Position numbers and translations under genes: made by a program
Source of the DNA: JANNVZ01 sp046155615
Lineage (GTDB): Bacteria; Bacteroidota; Bacteroidia; Flavobacteriales_D; Sanyastnellaceae
NCBI GenBank assembly: GCA_046155615.1
Contig: JBJXFP010000154.1
Coordinates: 4,782-68,781 of the forward strand
Length of the DNA: 64,000 bases
Direction of reading: 5' to 3'
The notes under the pieces: model-generated
The model's input: the letters and a program-made list of their open reading frames with translations, nothing else
Told to the model about the DNA's origin: nothing
The model's database searches: none
In this document: piece by piece, positions 1-8,290 of the stretch
How the letters are laid out: every line of letters starts with the position of its first letter
Position numbering within the stretch: the first letter of the stretch is position 1

Positions 1-2
1 GC

Positions 3-326
3 GTAGTAGGCTTTTGGCGCATGAAGAAGGAGCACTACCGCGCTGAGGTTGGCTACCTCATGTTTCCCGAATACTGGGGAAAAGGAATGATGAGCGAAGC
101 ATTGCAGGCGGCTTTGCGTTTTGCATTTGAGCAGATGCATGCCCACAGCATTGATGCAGACATTCATCCGGCCAATGGCGCATCAGCAAAAATTCTGGAG
201 CGCAATGGCTTTGTGCGCGAGGCCTATCTGCGCGAGAATTTTTACTTCAACGGAGAGTTTCATGACAGTGTGTGGTATGGCTTGCTCAAACGTGACTGGG
301 AGGCGGCACAAAAAAAATCGTCCTGA
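3..326 (+). CDS. GNAT family N-acetyltransferase (RimJ/RimL-like), 5' truncated
   Basis: The reading frame is open from the left edge (VVGFWRMKKEHYRAEVGYL...), so only about the last 107 residues of a GNAT acetyltransferase are present. Visible family features are the strand and loop around EVGYLMFPEYWGKGMMSEAL, which corresponds to the acetyl-CoA-binding motif A region, and the later NGASAKILERNGFVREA segment typical of RimJ/RimL-type enzymes that acetylate N-terminal or small-molecule amines. The substrate cannot be told. A hairpin terminator overlaps the stop codon. Confidence 0.85.
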   Translation, partial: VVGFWRMKKEHYRAEVGYLMFPEYWGKGMMSEALQAALRFAFEQMHAHSIDADIHPANGASAKILERNGFVREAYLRENFYFNGEFHDSVWYGLLKRDWEAAQKKSS

Positions 327-348
327 TGTTTTCACCAGGACGACTTTT
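311..348. terminator. Bidirectional hairpin terminator between convergent genes
   Basis: An 8-bp perfect stem (318-325 with 336-343, TCGTCCTG/CAGGACGA) has a 10-nt loop, an A-run on its left and CTTTT on its right. It fits rho-independent termination of the GNAT gene on the plus strand and of the convergent T9SS gene on the minus strand. Confidence 0.7.
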
Positions 349-374
349 GAAATTCGATTTTTTATATCAAACTA

Positions 375-2417
375 TCAATTCTTGATCAGCTTCTTAGTAG
401 TCATCTGCCCATCTGCACTCATCTTCAAAGTGTAGATGCCTTCGGCCCACTCAGCAGTATTTATGGGAAGGTTGTTGGCACCTGTCAGCTTGCCATAATA
501 TTTTGAAGCCACCAGCTTGCCATCAGTGCTGTACACTTCCATGTTCACCTCTGTTGCATTTTCAAATTGTGTAGTTACAAAGCACACATCAGATGCAGGG
601 TTGGGGTAGATGTTGAAGTTTGCATCAGGCGCAGCGGTTTCGGTAATGCCTGTTACCACAGTGCCAGCTACAAATCCGTTGGCCACGGCTTCGTCAATGG
701 TGGTTGACATGGCATTTTCGATGGTGCCGTCAGGTGCTATCACCATGGCTATGATGTGTATGGAGTTTTCATCCCAGCCGGCTGGCAGTGTGAACCAGAA
801 ATTGTGAGTAGAGGCATCATTTGCATCCTGCATACCTGCGAATGCACCTGGCAAACCTTCGAAAGTGGGGCTGATAACACGCGCCACATGATCGTACACC
901 ATTTGGTTGGCAGGCACCGGGCTTGGCAGGTCTTCGTAGCCGCCCATGTCGCCATTGCCGCCACCTGCATAAGCATTGGCCTGTGCCCATTGCGAGCCTG
1001 TGCCTGTTACTCCGTCTTCAGTCAGTACCAAGGCTACTTTGTAGTTGCCGCTTACATTTTCTAAGAAAGTAGAAGTGGCGCTCACGTTCAGCACGCGTGT
1101 GGCAGCGTCCCATGTTGCACCGTTTTGTATGGCAACTTTTGGAGCTGTTTGTACCCTTTCCAAAAATGGAATCTGAAACTGTGATGGGTCATACTCAGGA
1201 CCGCGATCTACAAAGCCGCTTGGATATCCGCTTATGGATGCGCTGACCGGGCCGTCATAAGTATCTATGGCCATAGGGTCAGCATTGTGCACTGCTATAC
1301 CTATATATAAGTCGCCAAAGTGCTCGCTGAGGCGCTCCATGAATACGGTGCCGCGAACACACCACGGGCACCAGGTGCCAGTGCCCTCTTCAGCCACCAC
1401 GGCTTTGCCGGGGGCAGGTACTATCGGGTCCACGTTCACCACTTTCTCATCATCGCTCGCATCATCATCGGTGGCGTTGCCATTCACATTGCTGATGGTG
1501 GCTACTGCATCATTCTCACCGGCTATCAGGGTAAAGTTGTCAGTCAGGCTCACAGGGTAAAATGCAAGGGAAGCAATGTTTACTCCCGTTACGTTTTCCG
1601 TAATGGTGTTGCCGTTGTAGGTTATTTCCAGGTCAAATGAATTGATGGCGGTGATTCCAAGATTGCGCACTACTACTTGTGGGGCAACAGTCTGCCCTGC
1701 CAGGTTGGCCATCAGGTCAGCGTTTGCACTTAGCTGGTTTATGTTGGTTACTGTGCCGTTCACTGCGGGCACTGTGTAGGGCACATATTCATAGCTTACA
1801 TCATCTACATAAAACTGGTTGTTCTGCACAGGGTATATGTCCATGCTTGCTATCTGTGTAGCAGTGTTGGCATAAGAACCTTGCGACACATCATCCACCA
1901 GCACCTCCCAGGTGTTGGTGCTCAGGTCATTTTCCATGCGCAGTTTGAACCACGCATCCTCCGGGAATGATGCAGCAAGCAAGAGCGTGCCGCCAGATGT
2001 AAACTGGGCGATGCCACCGTCAAGGAAATAAACATCAGCAGCCCAGGTAGTGCCTATCACATCTTCCTGCTGAAAGTTGAAGTAAGCACCTGTGCCCGCA
2101 CTGTTGATGTACATCCACATTTCAAGGTTGAATTGGCCCACTGTCATCTCACCGGGGAAGGGCAGCACTATGTCTTGCGGGCCACCTGCCGCAGCAGTAG
2201 AGGCGAAGTAAACGGACTTGGTTCCGCTGTGTGCCATGGCATCGGTCACATCAGCATCGTCAGCGCCACCATCGGGGCTGCCCCAGCTTTCCCACGTGTC
2301 GCTGGTGGAGGCCAATGGGTCGCCTGCATTGTAGCTCTCAAAGTCGTCTGAGAATGATTGGGCATGCACTGTGGCGATGGCCATACATGCAAGCATAGCA
2401 AGTAGAATTTTTTTCAT
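375..2417 (-). CDS. T9SS-exported Omp28-like protein with thioredoxin-type CxxC and type A sorting domain
   Basis: A 680-residue secreted protein. It has a signal peptide (MKKILLAMLACMAIATVHAQ), an N-terminal jelly-roll-like region (about residues 22-210), a CARDB-like beta segment (about 215-330), then a thioredoxin-like domain with GTWCPWC near residues 345-351, as in Omp28-family outer-membrane lipoproteins of Bacteroidota. The last 80 residues (from NFNIYPNPASD) are a type A T9SS sorting domain ending in KKLIKN, so the protein is expected to cross the outer membrane and be anchored or released at the surface. A surface disulfide redox or structural role is inferred from the CxxC; no partner is adjacent. 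It is transcribed from a good Bacteroidota promoter at 2458-2486. Confidence 0.85.
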   Translation of the reverse strand: MKKILLAMLACMAIATVHAQSFSDDFESYNAGDPLASTSDTWESWGSPDGGADDADVTDAMAHSGTKSVYFASTAAAGGPQDIVLPFPGEMTVGQFNLEMWMYINSAGTGAYFNFQQEDVIGTTWAADVYFLDGGIAQFTSGGTLLLAASFPEDAWFKLRMENDLSTNTWEVLVDDVSQGSYANTATQIASMDIYPVQNNQFYVDDVSYEYVPYTVPAVNGTVTNINQLSANADLMANLAGQTVAPQVVVRNLGITAINSFDLEITYNGNTITENVTGVNIASLAFYPVSLTDNFTLIAGENDAVATISNVNGNATDDDASDDEKVVNVDPIVPAPGKAVVAEEGTGTWCPWCVRGTVFMERLSEHFGDLYIGIAVHNADPMAIDTYDGPVSASISGYPSGFVDRGPEYDPSQFQIPFLERVQTAPKVAIQNGATWDAATRVLNVSATSTFLENVSGNYKVALVLTEDGVTGTGSQWAQANAYAGGGNGDMGGYEDLPSPVPANQMVYDHVARVISPTFEGLPGAFAGMQDANDASTHNFWFTLPAGWDENSIHIIAMVIAPDGTIENAMSTTIDEAVANGFVAGTVVTGITETAAPDANFNIYPNPASDVCFVTTQFENATEVNMEVYSTDGKLVASKYYGKLTGANNLPINTAEWAEGIYTLKMSADGQMTTKKLIKN

Positions 2418-2457
2418 GAGTCAGATATTGGTTTATTGTAAATAAAAAGGAATAGGC

Positions 2458-2486
2458 CAAATGTAGAAAGTGCTCATGCACCACAA
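2458..2486 (-). promoter_or_regulatory. Bacteroidota-type promoter for the Omp28-like gene
   Basis: On the minus strand TTG (2484-2486) is followed after 18 nt by TACATTTG (2458-2465), an exact match to the TAnnTTTG -7 element of Bacteroidota. It predicts a leader of about 30-35 nt before the start at 2417. Confidence 0.6.
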
Positions 2487-2601
2487 GAAGAAGATTGCGT
2501 AAGGCTTGGGTTCTTGTTTGTAAGGTGTCGCGCCACTTTTTGAATTGCCAACAAACAGAAATCTGACCTTGGGCATGCTGCTAAATTGCCGCACGATTAT
2601 C

Positions 2602-4977
2602 ATGCAACAAAGAGACTTTCTATCTGAACTGAATCAGGCGCAGCGCGAGGCTGCGGCACACATACACGGCCCTCTCATGGTCATTGCCGGTGCAGGCTCC
2701 GGCAAAACACGCGTGCTGACTTATCGCATTGCGCACCTCATCCAAAATGGCATCGATCCATTTCACATTCTTGCACTCACCTTTACCAACAAGGCAGCCA
2801 ATGAGATGAAGAAGCGCATCGGTCAGCTTGTAGGCGATCAGGCTGCGCGCAACATCTGGATGGGTACCTTCCACAGCATCTTCGCACGCATACTGCGCAT
2901 CGAGAGCGAACGCATCAACTACCCAAGAAATTTTTCTATCTACGACACGCAGGATTCGAAGAACCTGCTGAAAGACATCATCAAAGAAATGGGGCTTGAT
3001 GATAAAATCTACAAGCCCGGCCTTGTGTACAACCGCATCAGCAATGCGAAGAACAATTTGATATCGCCCAAAGATTATCTGAATGATACCGATGTAGTAG
3101 CCGAAGACAGGCAGACGGGAAGGCCGCGCATGGGCGAGATATATGCGCAATACGATTTGCGCTTATTCAAATCAGGCGCCATGGATTTTGATGATTTGCT
3201 TTTCAAAACCAACACCGTGCTGCGCGATTTCCCTGATGCACTGCTTCACTACCAGAACAAGTTTCAATTCGTCTTAGTGGACGAGTATCAGGACACCAAT
3301 TTTTCGCAGTACCTGATAGTGAAACAACTTGCAGCACGCCACGCCAACATCTGCGTGGTAGGCGATGATGCACAGAGCATCTACTCCTTTCGCGGAGCCA
3401 ACATCCAAAACATTCTCAACTTCCAAAAGGAGTATGGCATCTACGATGAGTTTCGCATTTACAAATTGGAACAGAACTACCGCAGCACCAAGAACATAGT
3501 GAGTGCTGCCAATAGCATCATCGCTAACAACAAAGACCAGATACAAAAGGATGTGTGGACACACAATACGCAAGGCGAAAAGTTGAAAGTGATGCGCACC
3601 ATGACCGACAACGAAGAAGGAAATTTTGTAGCCAATCAAATATTCGGCACCATGCACGAGGAAGGAGCTAAGGCCAGCGACTTCGCCATCCTTTATCGCA
3701 CCAATGCACAAAGCCGATCATTCGAAGAAGCGCTTCGCAAGTTGAATATTCATTACAAAATTTATGGCGGCCTCAGTTTCTATCAGCGCAAAGAGATAAA
3801 AGACCTGCTCGCATACTTCCGCCTCACTTGCAATCCGAATGATGAGGAGAGCCTCAAGCGCATTATCAATTATCCACGCAGAGGAATTGGCGACACCACC
3901 ATTCAAAAATTAGTTGTTGGCGCAGCAGAAAAGCAAATCAGCATTTGGGACATGATTCCGCGCGCTGCTGAAATTGGCTTGGGCGGTGCATCACTCAGCA
4001 AGGTGATGGACTTCGTTACACTCATCAAAAGTTTTCAGGTGCATCTTGAAAACATGAATGCATACGACCTCGGCCACCACATAGCCAGCGAAAGCGGATT
4101 GCTGAAGGACCTATATAGTGACCGCACACCAGAGGGAGTTTCACGTTATGAAAACGTGCAGGAGTTGCTCAATGCTATGAAAGAATTCAGCGATACGGTA
4201 GATACTGAAAACCCTGACAAGCTAAATGTGATGAGCGACTTCTTGTTAGACGTTGCGCTGCTCACCGATGTGGACAACGACAAGGGTGAGGATGTTCCTA
4301 CCGTTAGTTTGATGACCATACATGGATCAAAAGGTTTGGAGTTTCCTTTCGTAAACATTGTTGGTTTGGAAGAAAATCTTTTCCCCTCGCAGCTCAGCAT
4401 CAACTCGCGCGAGGAAATGGAAGAGGAGCGCAGGTTGTTTTATGTAGCGCTCACACGTGCTGAGAAAAAGGCAACGTTGAGCTATGCGCAAACACGCTAC
4501 CGCTGGGGACAGTTGCAATACTGCGAGCCTTCGCGTTTCATAGAGGAAATAGATGAGCAATACTTAGATATGCCTGCACCAGAGAAAAGCAACGCGACAC
4601 GCGTTGTTGATTTCAACGAAGCGCGTGGCGGATTTTTCGGTGACGGCAATCGCTTTGTGAAGCGCACCTCGCCACCAGTCAGCACGCATCGCGAACCATT
4701 GAAGAAGTCAGCCGATGAACCACCGTTGATTGCGTTTGCTCCGCCAAAAAATTTCAAGAAAGTTGCAGGCGACACAACAGCCATAGCCATGCCCGAAGGT
4801 GATTGGGCCACCACCGCAGATTTGAACGAAGGAACAGAGGTGATGCACGAAAAATTTGGCAAGGGCAAAGTGCTCACCGTGGAGGGTGCAGGCATTGATG
4901 CCAAGGTCACTGTCTTCTTTCCCTCAGCAGGGCAGAAGCAACTGCTGATGAAGTTTGCCAAACTGAAGGTAGTGTAA
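2602..4977 (+). CDS. pcrA: UvrD/PcrA-type superfamily 1 DNA helicase
   Basis: A 791-residue 3'-5' DNA helicase acting in repair and in removal of proteins from DNA. Walker A (GAGSGKT) is near residues 30-36, the DExx-like motif II DEYQDT near 227-232, motif III region VVGDDAQSIYSFRGA near 253, the QNYRST motif near 293, and a late motif region LMTIHGSKGLEF and VALTRAEKK. The final 50 residues (GTEVMHEKFGKGKVL...) resemble the small Tudor-like C-terminal domain of PcrA/UvrD. I chose the ATG at 2602 because residues upstream of MQQRDFLSELNQAQREA do not resemble the family; an in-frame ATG at 2545 would add 19 residues. Length is normal for the family. Confidence 0.95.
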   Translation: MQQRDFLSELNQAQREAAAHIHGPLMVIAGAGSGKTRVLTYRIAHLIQNGIDPFHILALTFTNKAANEMKKRIGQLVGDQAARNIWMGTFHSIFARILRIESERINYPRNFSIYDTQDSKNLLKDIIKEMGLDDKIYKPGLVYNRISNAKNNLISPKDYLNDTDVVAEDRQTGRPRMGEIYAQYDLRLFKSGAMDFDDLLFKTNTVLRDFPDALLHYQNKFQFVLVDEYQDTNFSQYLIVKQLAARHANICVVGDDAQSIYSFRGANIQNILNFQKEYGIYDEFRIYKLEQNYRSTKNIVSAANSIIANNKDQIQKDVWTHNTQGEKLKVMRTMTDNEEGNFVANQIFGTMHEEGAKASDFAILYRTNAQSRSFEEALRKLNIHYKIYGGLSFYQRKEIKDLLAYFRLTCNPNDEESLKRIINYPRRGIGDTTIQKLVVGAAEKQISIWDMIPRAAEIGLGGASLSKVMDFVTLIKSFQVHLENMNAYDLGHHIASESGLLKDLYSDRTPEGVSRYENVQELLNAMKEFSDTVDTENPDKLNVMSDFLLDVALLTDVDNDKGEDVPTVSLMTIHGSKGLEFPFVNIVGLEENLFPSQLSINSREEMEEERRLFYVALTRAEKKATLSYAQTRYRWGQLQYCEPSRFIEEIDEQYLDMPAPEKSNATRVVDFNEARGGFFGDGNRFVKRTSPPVSTHREPLKKSADEPPLIAFAPPKNFKKVAGDTTAIAMPEGDWATTADLNEGTEVMHEKFGKGKVLTVEGAGIDAKVTVFFPSAGQKQLLMKFAKLKVV

Positions 4978-4996
4978 CGAGTGTTGGAGCAACAAT

Positions 4997-5004
4997 TACA
5001 TTTG
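4997..5004 (+). promoter_or_regulatory. -7 element directly before pcrB start (possible leaderless transcript)
   Basis: TACATTTG matches the Bacteroidota -7 consensus exactly and lies only 5 nt before the GTG start at 5010, so transcription could begin at or next to the start codon. No TTG occurs at the usual upstream distance, which lowers confidence. Confidence 0.4.
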
Positions 5005-5009
5005 GCAAA

Positions 5010-5753
5010 GTGAACAACATTCTACACCAGATAACCGCAAGAAAAGGCATTGAAAAAAAATCCCTTGCCGTCCTGATGGATCCCGACAAGCTGAAGGACG
5101 AGGCACAACTCATCAATATGATGTCGTTGATAGAGCACAGTGGGGTAGATTTCATTTTTGTGGGTGGTAGTTTGTTGGTGGAAGACAATTTTCATGCTTG
5201 CGTAAAAACCGTAAAGCAGCATGCAAAAGTTCCCGTGGTGTTGTTTCCAGGCAGCCCTTCTCAAATAAGCAACGATGCAGACGCGATACTTTTTCTTTCG
5301 CTCATTTCAGGGCGCAACCCTGAGTTGCTCATAGGCCATCATGTAGCTGCTGCGCCATTGCTTAAACAAACTAATCTTGAGATAATTCCAACCGGATATA
5401 TGCTTGTGGACTGTGGTAAACAAACCACGGCATCATACATCAGCCAGACATTGCCACTGCCCTACGACAAACCTGAAATAGCTGCGGCCACTGCTATGGC
5501 TGGCGAAATGCTTGGGCTGCGCTGCATGTATCTGGATGGCGGAAGTGGTGCACAGAAACCCATTTCAACAGAGATGATAAGTGCCGTGCGAGAAAGTGTG
5601 AGCACTCCACTTATAGTAGGTGGTGGAATAAGAAACGAAGAGCAAGCCGCAGCAGCATTCAGTGCCGGTGCAGACTTGATAGTAGTAGGCACTGCCTTCG
5701 AAGAAGAACCCGAATTGCTTTTTGCATTAGCGAACACAAGAAGCGCGAATTAA
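5010..5753 (+). CDS. pcrB: PcrB-type (geranylgeranyl/heptaprenyl)glyceryl phosphate synthase
   Basis: A 247-residue TIM-barrel prenyltransferase that joins sn-glycerol-1-phosphate to a polyprenyl diphosphate through an ether bond, the first step of archaeal-type lipids; bacterial members occur in Bacillota and Bacteroidota. Visible family motifs are LMDPDKL near residue 21, FVGGS near residue 50, YLDGGSGA near residue 171, VGGGIRNEEQA near residue 203 and a phosphate-binding ADLIVVGTAFEE near the C-terminus. The start is GTG. It lies 32 nt after the helicase gene, an arrangement similar to the pcrB-pcrA neighbourhood of Bacillus although in the opposite gene order. The prenyl chain length used cannot be read from sequence by eye. 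Confidence 0.9.
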   Translation: MNNILHQITARKGIEKKSLAVLMDPDKLKDEAQLINMMSLIEHSGVDFIFVGGSLLVEDNFHACVKTVKQHAKVPVVLFPGSPSQISNDADAILFLSLISGRNPELLIGHHVAAAPLLKQTNLEIIPTGYMLVDCGKQTTASYISQTLPLPYDKPEIAAATAMAGEMLGLRCMYLDGGSGAQKPISTEMISAVRESVSTPLIVGGGIRNEEQAAAAFSAGADLIVVGTAFEEEPELLFALANTRSAN

Positions 5754-5760
5754 AAATATG

Positions 5761-5845
5761 AAACCATAAAAGCACGAAGTGAAATGCATACAAAATCACA
5801 AATTGATGTTTGTGTTTTCGTGATGCCTTTTGTGTTTTTATGATA
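5761..5845. repeat. Imperfect inverted repeat of the CATAAAAxCACxAA type
   Basis: The left arm (from about 5765, CATAAAAGCACGAAGTG...) reads similarly to the reverse complement of the right arm (5808-5843, CATAAAAACACAAAAGGC... on the minus strand). The arms are purine/AC-biased and imperfect, forming a potential long hairpin between pcrB and the dioxygenase gene. It is not a clean terminator. Confidence 0.45.
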
Positions 5846-5881
5846 TCCAATCAACAAGTCAACCAATCAATAAATCTCCAA

Positions 5882-6409
5882 ATGATAACCCGCCCCTTCA
5901 ACCTCAATGCATGGATAAAGGAAAACCGTGACCTGCTAAAACCACCGGTGGGGAACAAGAATCTTTACAAAGACGCAGGCGATTATCTCGTAATGATAGT
6001 TGGTGGCCCCAACGCCCGTAAGGATTACCACTTCAACGAAACAGAAGAACTATTCTATCAACTGGAAGGTGACATCGAAGTGGGCATACAGGAAGATGGA
6101 AAGGCTGTAACTATTCCGATTAAAGAAGGGGAAATGTTTTTACTACCAGCCAACACGCCACACCAGCCGCGCAGAGGTCCGAATACAGTGGGGCTGGTCA
6201 TAGAGTGTAAGCGCGAGGATCGTGAAATGGTGGATGGTCTTCAGTGGTATTGTGAAAGCTGCAACAACATGCTGCACGAATTCAAATTCGTATTGCACGA
6301 TGTTGAGAAGGATTTTCTACCGCGCTTCAAAGACTTCTACTCTTCCGAAGAATTGCGTACCTGCAAGAAGTGCGGGCATGTAATGGAGGTTGATTCTCGT
6401 TTCGTCTAA
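5882..6409 (+). CDS. nbaC: 3-hydroxyanthranilate 3,4-dioxygenase
   Basis: A 175-residue cupin that opens the ring of 3-hydroxyanthranilate to the precursor of quinolinate, in the kynurenine route to NAD or in tryptophan degradation. The catalytic cupin motif is visible as YHFNETEELFYQLEGD (His and Glu iron ligands) and later PANTPHQPRRGP (second His). The C-terminus has two CxxC pairs, CESC near residues 123-126 and CKKC near 160-163, forming the rubredoxin-like structural iron site of the bacterial/fungal family. The ATG at 5882 gives the family length; an upstream in-frame ATG at 5810 would lie inside the AC-rich leader. No other kynurenine-pathway gene is in the window. Confidence 0.93.
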   Translation: MITRPFNLNAWIKENRDLLKPPVGNKNLYKDAGDYLVMIVGGPNARKDYHFNETEELFYQLEGDIEVGIQEDGKAVTIPIKEGEMFLLPANTPHQPRRGPNTVGLVIECKREDREMVDGLQWYCESCNNMLHEFKFVLHDVEKDFLPRFKDFYSSEELRTCKKCGHVMEVDSRFV

Positions 6410-6442
6410 TCTCTGCACTTACCATTTCCTTATTTGAAGTAT

Positions 6443-6482
6443 AAAAAAACCGCCCGCTTGTTACAGCGGACGGTTCCCTTTT
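6443..6482 (+). terminator. Terminator after the dioxygenase gene
   Basis: An 11-position stem (AACCGCCCGCT at 6449-6459 pairing with AGCGGACGGTT at 6465-6475, one C/A mismatch) is followed by CCCTTTT. The A-run to the left means it could also serve the convergent DUF2795 gene. Confidence 0.6.
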
Positions 6483-6532
6483 ACCATGAAAACATGCATA
6501 CATTTTTCAATGCATGCAGCTCTTAATAGCCA

Positions 6533-6754
6533 TCAATATTCATCCTCGTTGAAGAAGAAATCTTCCTTGGTAGGATAGTCAGGCCAAATATCTTCAATAC
6601 TGTCGTAAGTGTCTTCATCTTCTTCCAGCTGTTGCAGGTTTTCTACTACTTCAAGCGGAGCACCTGTGCGCATCGCGAAGTCAACTAATTCATCCTTGGT
6701 AGCAGGCCAAGGTGCATCTTCTAAGTATGATGCAAGTTCAAGTGTCCAATACAT
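6533..6754 (-). CDS. DUF2795 domain protein
   Basis: A 73-residue acidic cytosolic protein. The N-terminal YWTLELASYLEDAPWPATKDELVDFAMRTGAP matches the DUF2795 pattern common in Bacteroidota, followed by a very acidic tail (EEDEDTYDSIEDIW, FFFNEDEY). The family has no established biochemical role. It has its own promoter-like box at 6802-6832, so it need not depend on the upstream adenosyltransferase gene. Confidence 0.85.
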   Translation of the reverse strand: MYWTLELASYLEDAPWPATKDELVDFAMRTGAPLEVVENLQQLEEDEDTYDSIEDIWPDYPTKEDFFFNEDEY

Positions 6755-6801
6755 ATTCTAAAAAATTTCTTGAAGGTTGTCGCTGTTTTTTTAGCGATGC
6801 G

Positions 6802-6832
6802 CGAAAGTAGAAATTGCAGGTGTCCAAACAAC
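6802..6832 (-). promoter_or_regulatory. Promoter for the DUF2795 gene
   Basis: Minus strand TTG (6829-6831) lies 19 nt before TACTTTCG (6802-6809), which is followed by a GC-rich CGC discriminator. This is a one-base variant of TAnnTTTG. Confidence 0.45.
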
Positions 6833-6869
6833 ATGCACCGGTAAATTTCCGAATTTCTTCAGATTTCCT

Positions 6870-7421
6870 TTATTGACGGGGCACCCAGGGCTTTTCTTCT
6901 GCCCCCACCTCCAGAGTTATCATACGGGAAAGCACAAAAAGGTAGTCACTCAGGCGATTCAGGTAGCGCAAAGTGACTTCCGGCTGGCGAGCATCTTCGT
7001 TCAGTGCTGTCACACATCTTTCCGCCCTGCGGCAAATACATCGGGCTATGTGTGTGTGGGAAACCGCAACATGCCCACCGGGTAACACAAAGTTCTTCAT
7101 CTCAGGCAGCAAGGCATCCATACGATCCATTTCTCTTTCGAGGAATGAGACATCGCTTTCTGTCACCTCAGGCAATTTCATTTTGCCAGCATGTGCCGGA
7201 TCAAGTGCAAGGTGACTGCCCATGGTGAAAAGTCTGTCTTGAATTTCAAGCAGGATGGATTTATGTGCTTCACTATTCACAGAGTCGCGAACCAATCCAA
7301 TGTAGGAGTTCAGTTCGTCCACTGTGCCATAAGCTTCAATGCGCATGTGATGCTTCGGTACACGTGTGCCGCCAAGCAATGCAGTGGTGCCGTTGTCTCC
7401 TTTCTTGGTGTAAATTTTCAT
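6870..7421 (-). CDS. Cob(I)alamin adenosyltransferase, PduO type
   Basis: A 183-residue enzyme that transfers the 5'-deoxyadenosyl group of ATP to cob(I)alamin, making coenzyme B12. The N-terminal ATP-binding signature KIYTKKGDNGTTALLGG is intact, followed by EAYGTVDELNSYIG and the C-terminal helix with CRRAERCVTAL and YLNRLSDYLFVLSR, all diagnostic of the PduO/MMAB family. Length is typical. No B12-dependent enzyme is within the window, so its client is elsewhere. Confidence 0.93.
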   Translation of the reverse strand: MKIYTKKGDNGTTALLGGTRVPKHHMRIEAYGTVDELNSYIGLVRDSVNSEAHKSILLEIQDRLFTMGSHLALDPAHAGKMKLPEVTESDVSFLEREMDRMDALLPEMKNFVLPGGHVAVSHTHIARCICRRAERCVTALNEDARQPEVTLRYLNRLSDYLFVLSRMITLEVGAEEKPWVPRQ

Positions 7422-7553
7422 ATAATGAAAAATGATTGCTCAATGATAGATAAGATGACTGAAAGCTGTTGATCCATCATACTGAGATATGATAATGAAG
7501 AAGCCACTGCAATGAATAATGGATAGCAATATGAGCATATTCGCAGCTTCATA

Positions 7554-8003
7554 ATGCAAGAGAAAAAAACACCCGTGATGAATGCGGCCAAACAAGAGCG
7601 CTATGATCGAGCTTATCTGAAAATGGCATTGGAATGGGCCAACCTGTCGCATTGCAGGCGCAAGCAGGTAGGTGCATTGGTAGTGAAGGATGGAATGATT
7701 ATCAGTGATGGTTACAATGGAACACCCAGCGGATTTCCCAATCATTGCGAGGATGAACATGGAGATACGCATTGGTATGTGCTGCATGCTGAGGCCAACG
7801 CCATCATGAAACTTGCACGCAGCACCAACAACGCACAAGGCTCTACACTTTATATCACGCTTTCACCATGTAAAGACTGTTGTAAACTCATATTGCAGGC
7901 AGGCATCAGGCGTATTGTGTACACTACACAGTATAAGGACAACACGGGGATTCAGTTTCTGAAGCAAGCCGAGGTGGAGTTGATACAGATAGAGAACCCT
8001 TGA
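7554..8003 (+). CDS. dCMP deaminase family protein
   Basis: A 149-residue zinc deaminase that converts dCMP to dUMP for dTTP synthesis. The zinc site is visible as HAEANAI (His ligand and catalytic Glu, near residues 82-88) and SPCKDCCK (two Cys ligands, near 105-112); the substrate-loop GYNGTPSGFPNHCED is typical of dCMP deaminases of the ComEB/T4 type. An alternative start at the internal ATG 7578 (MNAAKQERYD) is possible. It is transcribed divergently from the adenosyltransferase gene. Confidence 0.92.
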   Translation: MQEKKTPVMNAAKQERYDRAYLKMALEWANLSHCRRKQVGALVVKDGMIISDGYNGTPSGFPNHCEDEHGDTHWYVLHAEANAIMKLARSTNNAQGSTLYITLSPCKDCCKLILQAGIRRIVYTTQYKDNTGIQFLKQAEVELIQIENP

Positions 8004-8019
8004 TGGAAAGCATATTTTT

Positions 8020-8054
8020 TTTGAACCTGCCGAGTGGGTAGTGAGGTATTTTTG
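8020..8054 (+). promoter_or_regulatory. Promoter for tatA
   Basis: TTTG (8020-8023) and TATTTTTG (8047-8054, exact TAnnTTTG) are separated by 23 nt, slightly long, though the T-run before the first box allows a shift. A 7-bp hairpin (8059-8065 with 8075-8081) lies in the predicted leader, 20 nt before the tatA start. Confidence 0.45.
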
Positions 8055-8100
8055 ACCCGCCTCCTTTCTTAGCGAGGAGGCTAATCAATACAACAACATC

Positions 8101-8277
8101 ATGGGCAAGTTAGGCGCTACCGAAATCATCATCATCTTAGTCATCATCCTTCTGCTATTCGGAGGTAAAAAAATCCCTGAATTGATGCGCGGACTTGGTA
8201 AGGGTATCAGGGAATTCAAAGATGCCAGCAAAGGCGAAACGCCTTCTGATGTGGACAAGGCTGCGGAGAACAAGTAG
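8101..8277 (+). CDS. tatA: Twin-arginine translocase subunit TatA/TatE
   Basis: A short gene of 58 codons starting MGKLGATEIIIILVIILLLF. It has the canonical TatA plan: a short periplasmic N-terminus, one hydrophobic helix (about residues 7-20), the hinge FGGKKIPEL, then an amphipathic helix MRGLGKGIREFKDA and a charged tail. TatA forms the pore for folded protein export. The Tat motif protein encoded at 8707-10014 is a plausible client. tatC is not in the window. Confidence 0.93.
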   Translation: MGKLGATEIIIILVIILLLFGGKKIPELMRGLGKGIREFKDASKGETPSDVDKAAENK

Positions 8278-8290
8278 TTCATCTTTCACC

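Noticed and set aside
1..326. Truncated GNAT gene as a pseudogene
   Set aside because: The frame stays open to the left edge, so it is cut by the window and not by a mutation.
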